5,903 bases of DNA from a bacterium. GTDB taxonomy: Bacteria > SZUA-79 > Acidulodesulfobacterales > Acidulodesulfobacteraceae. The DNA lies in NCBI GenBank assembly GCA_021788495.1, contig JAJYKQ010000060.1:1-5903 (forward strand). Direction: 5' to 3'. This document shows positions 5,519-5,903 of the stretch, piece by piece (the stretch's first letter is position 1; the number at the start of each line of letters is the position of its first letter). The translations under genes and the position numbers were made by a program. Under the pieces are notes generated by a model. It did no database searches. It was not told the origin of the DNA and saw only the letters and a list, made by a program, of their open reading frames with translations.

Positions 5519-5548
5519 TTATTGATAATATATCAAAAAAGATATAGC

Positions 5549-5569
5549 GGTGTTAAACGGTTTAACACC
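5549..5569. repeat. Perfect inverted repeat with 9-bp arms
   Basis: GGTGTTAAA (5549-5557) and TTTAACACC (5561-5569) around CGG. It overlaps the possible GTG start at 5550. No T run follows (TTCAAAGG), so it is not a standard terminator in the rightward direction. It could be an operator or a hairpin controlling translation of the small gene that follows. Confidence 0.7.
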
Positions 5570-5750
5570 TTCAAAGGCGCTTGAAATCTCGAAAAAGGTA
5601 AAAAAAATGAATAACGGAACGGAAAGAATGGAAAAAGAAAAAGACGAAAATATTGAAAAATTGGTTAAGGAATACAGGCTGGTTAAAATATTCGCATGGC
5701 TTTCTTTGGCTTCAGCAGCGATAATATTTATATTTTGCGCTATACCCTAA
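5550..5750 (+). CDS. Tiny single-span membrane protein, start uncertain
   Basis: A reading frame of 66 residues from GTG at 5550, or 47 residues from ATG at 5607. The ATG has AAGG (5595-5598) eight bases upstream, while the GTG has no Shine-Dalgarno sequence and lies in an inverted repeat, so the shorter form is somewhat more likely. Either way the protein has a charged, lysine/glutamate-rich N-terminal part and one hydrophobic helix at the C-terminus (FAWLSLASAAIIFIFCAI), with basic residues in front of it (EYRLVK), predicting a cytoplasmic N-terminus. No family recognised; small membrane proteins of plasmids can be toxins, entry-exclusion factors or fillers, and nothing here decides. Confidence 0.5.
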   Translation: MLNGLTPSKALEISKKVKKMNNGTERMEKEKDENIEKLVKEYRLVKIFAWLSLASAAIIFIFCAIP

Positions 5751-5772
5751 ATAAATTTTACGGTAATTCATT

Positions 5773-5903
5773 ATGAACAGGAAACGATATTTCGAAAAAC
5801 AATTAAACAAATTAAGCAAAAAAGAGATGAGCAAAGAAAATATCGATAAGATTAAGAAACTTGCGAGTCGTATTATATGCGATTTCGACGAACTCGGCAT
5901 TGT
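5773..5903 (+). CDS. Start of an unknown gene, cut by window end
   Basis: An ATG at 5773 opens a frame that runs off the right edge; 43 residues are visible (MNRKRYFEKQLNKLSKKEMS, then a charged helix and ASRIICDFDELGI). No strong ribosome binding site precedes it; the upstream bases ACGGTAATTCATT are only weakly similar. The lysine-rich helical start and codon use match the neighbouring genes. No function can be assigned. Confidence 0.55.
   Translation, partial: MNRKRYFEKQLNKLSKKEMSKENIDKIKKLASRIICDFDELGI

Overview
The window looks like part of a mobilizable plasmid, or an integrated plasmid-like element, from a low-GC bacterium. The evidence is a ParB-type partition protein, a short MOBP-type relaxase, a single-stranded DNA-binding protein and a ribbon-helix-helix protein, plus a structured intergenic region that resembles an origin of transfer. 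Most genes have AGGAG-type ribosome binding sites, so the host is bacterial. Arginine is often AGG/AGA and lysine/glutamate codons are very common. I cannot name the host; an uncultured anaerobe of the old Deltaproteobacteria would fit, but that is only an impression.

Left part (1-1251): the end of a CRISPR-Cas locus. The truncated first gene has a four-cysteine zinc finger and a following domain resembling Csf1, the Cas8-like subunit of plasmid-borne type IV CRISPR-Cas systems. It is followed by a leader of about 133 bp with a good promoter candidate (TCGACA, 17 bp, TATAAA) and an array of six 30-bp repeats with five spacers of 36-38 bp. No cas1, cas2, cas6 or nuclease gene is visible. Any other cas genes must lie to the left of the window or elsewhere.

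Middle part (1285-4349): a small protein with a C-terminal membrane anchor starts 33 bp after the last repeat. Then comes a tight cluster, parB - relaxase - unknown gene - ssb, with gaps of 21 bp or less and one 8-bp overlap. It is probably one transcript coupling partition and DNA transfer. The ParB is unusual in having a long acidic linker built from recent tandem duplications.

Right part (4350-5903): a 229-bp intergenic region holds nested inverted repeats (candidate oriT) and a promoter with an inverted repeat between its -35 and -10 boxes (candidate operator). It is followed by the ribbon-helix-helix gene, which is a plausible relaxosome accessory protein and autoregulator. After it lie an unknown acidic protein, a very small membrane protein and the start of another unknown gene. 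No replication initiator and no ParA are visible.

The most interesting feature is the combination of a type IV-like CRISPR module, whose repeat has no obvious stem-loop, with a mobilization/partition backbone.
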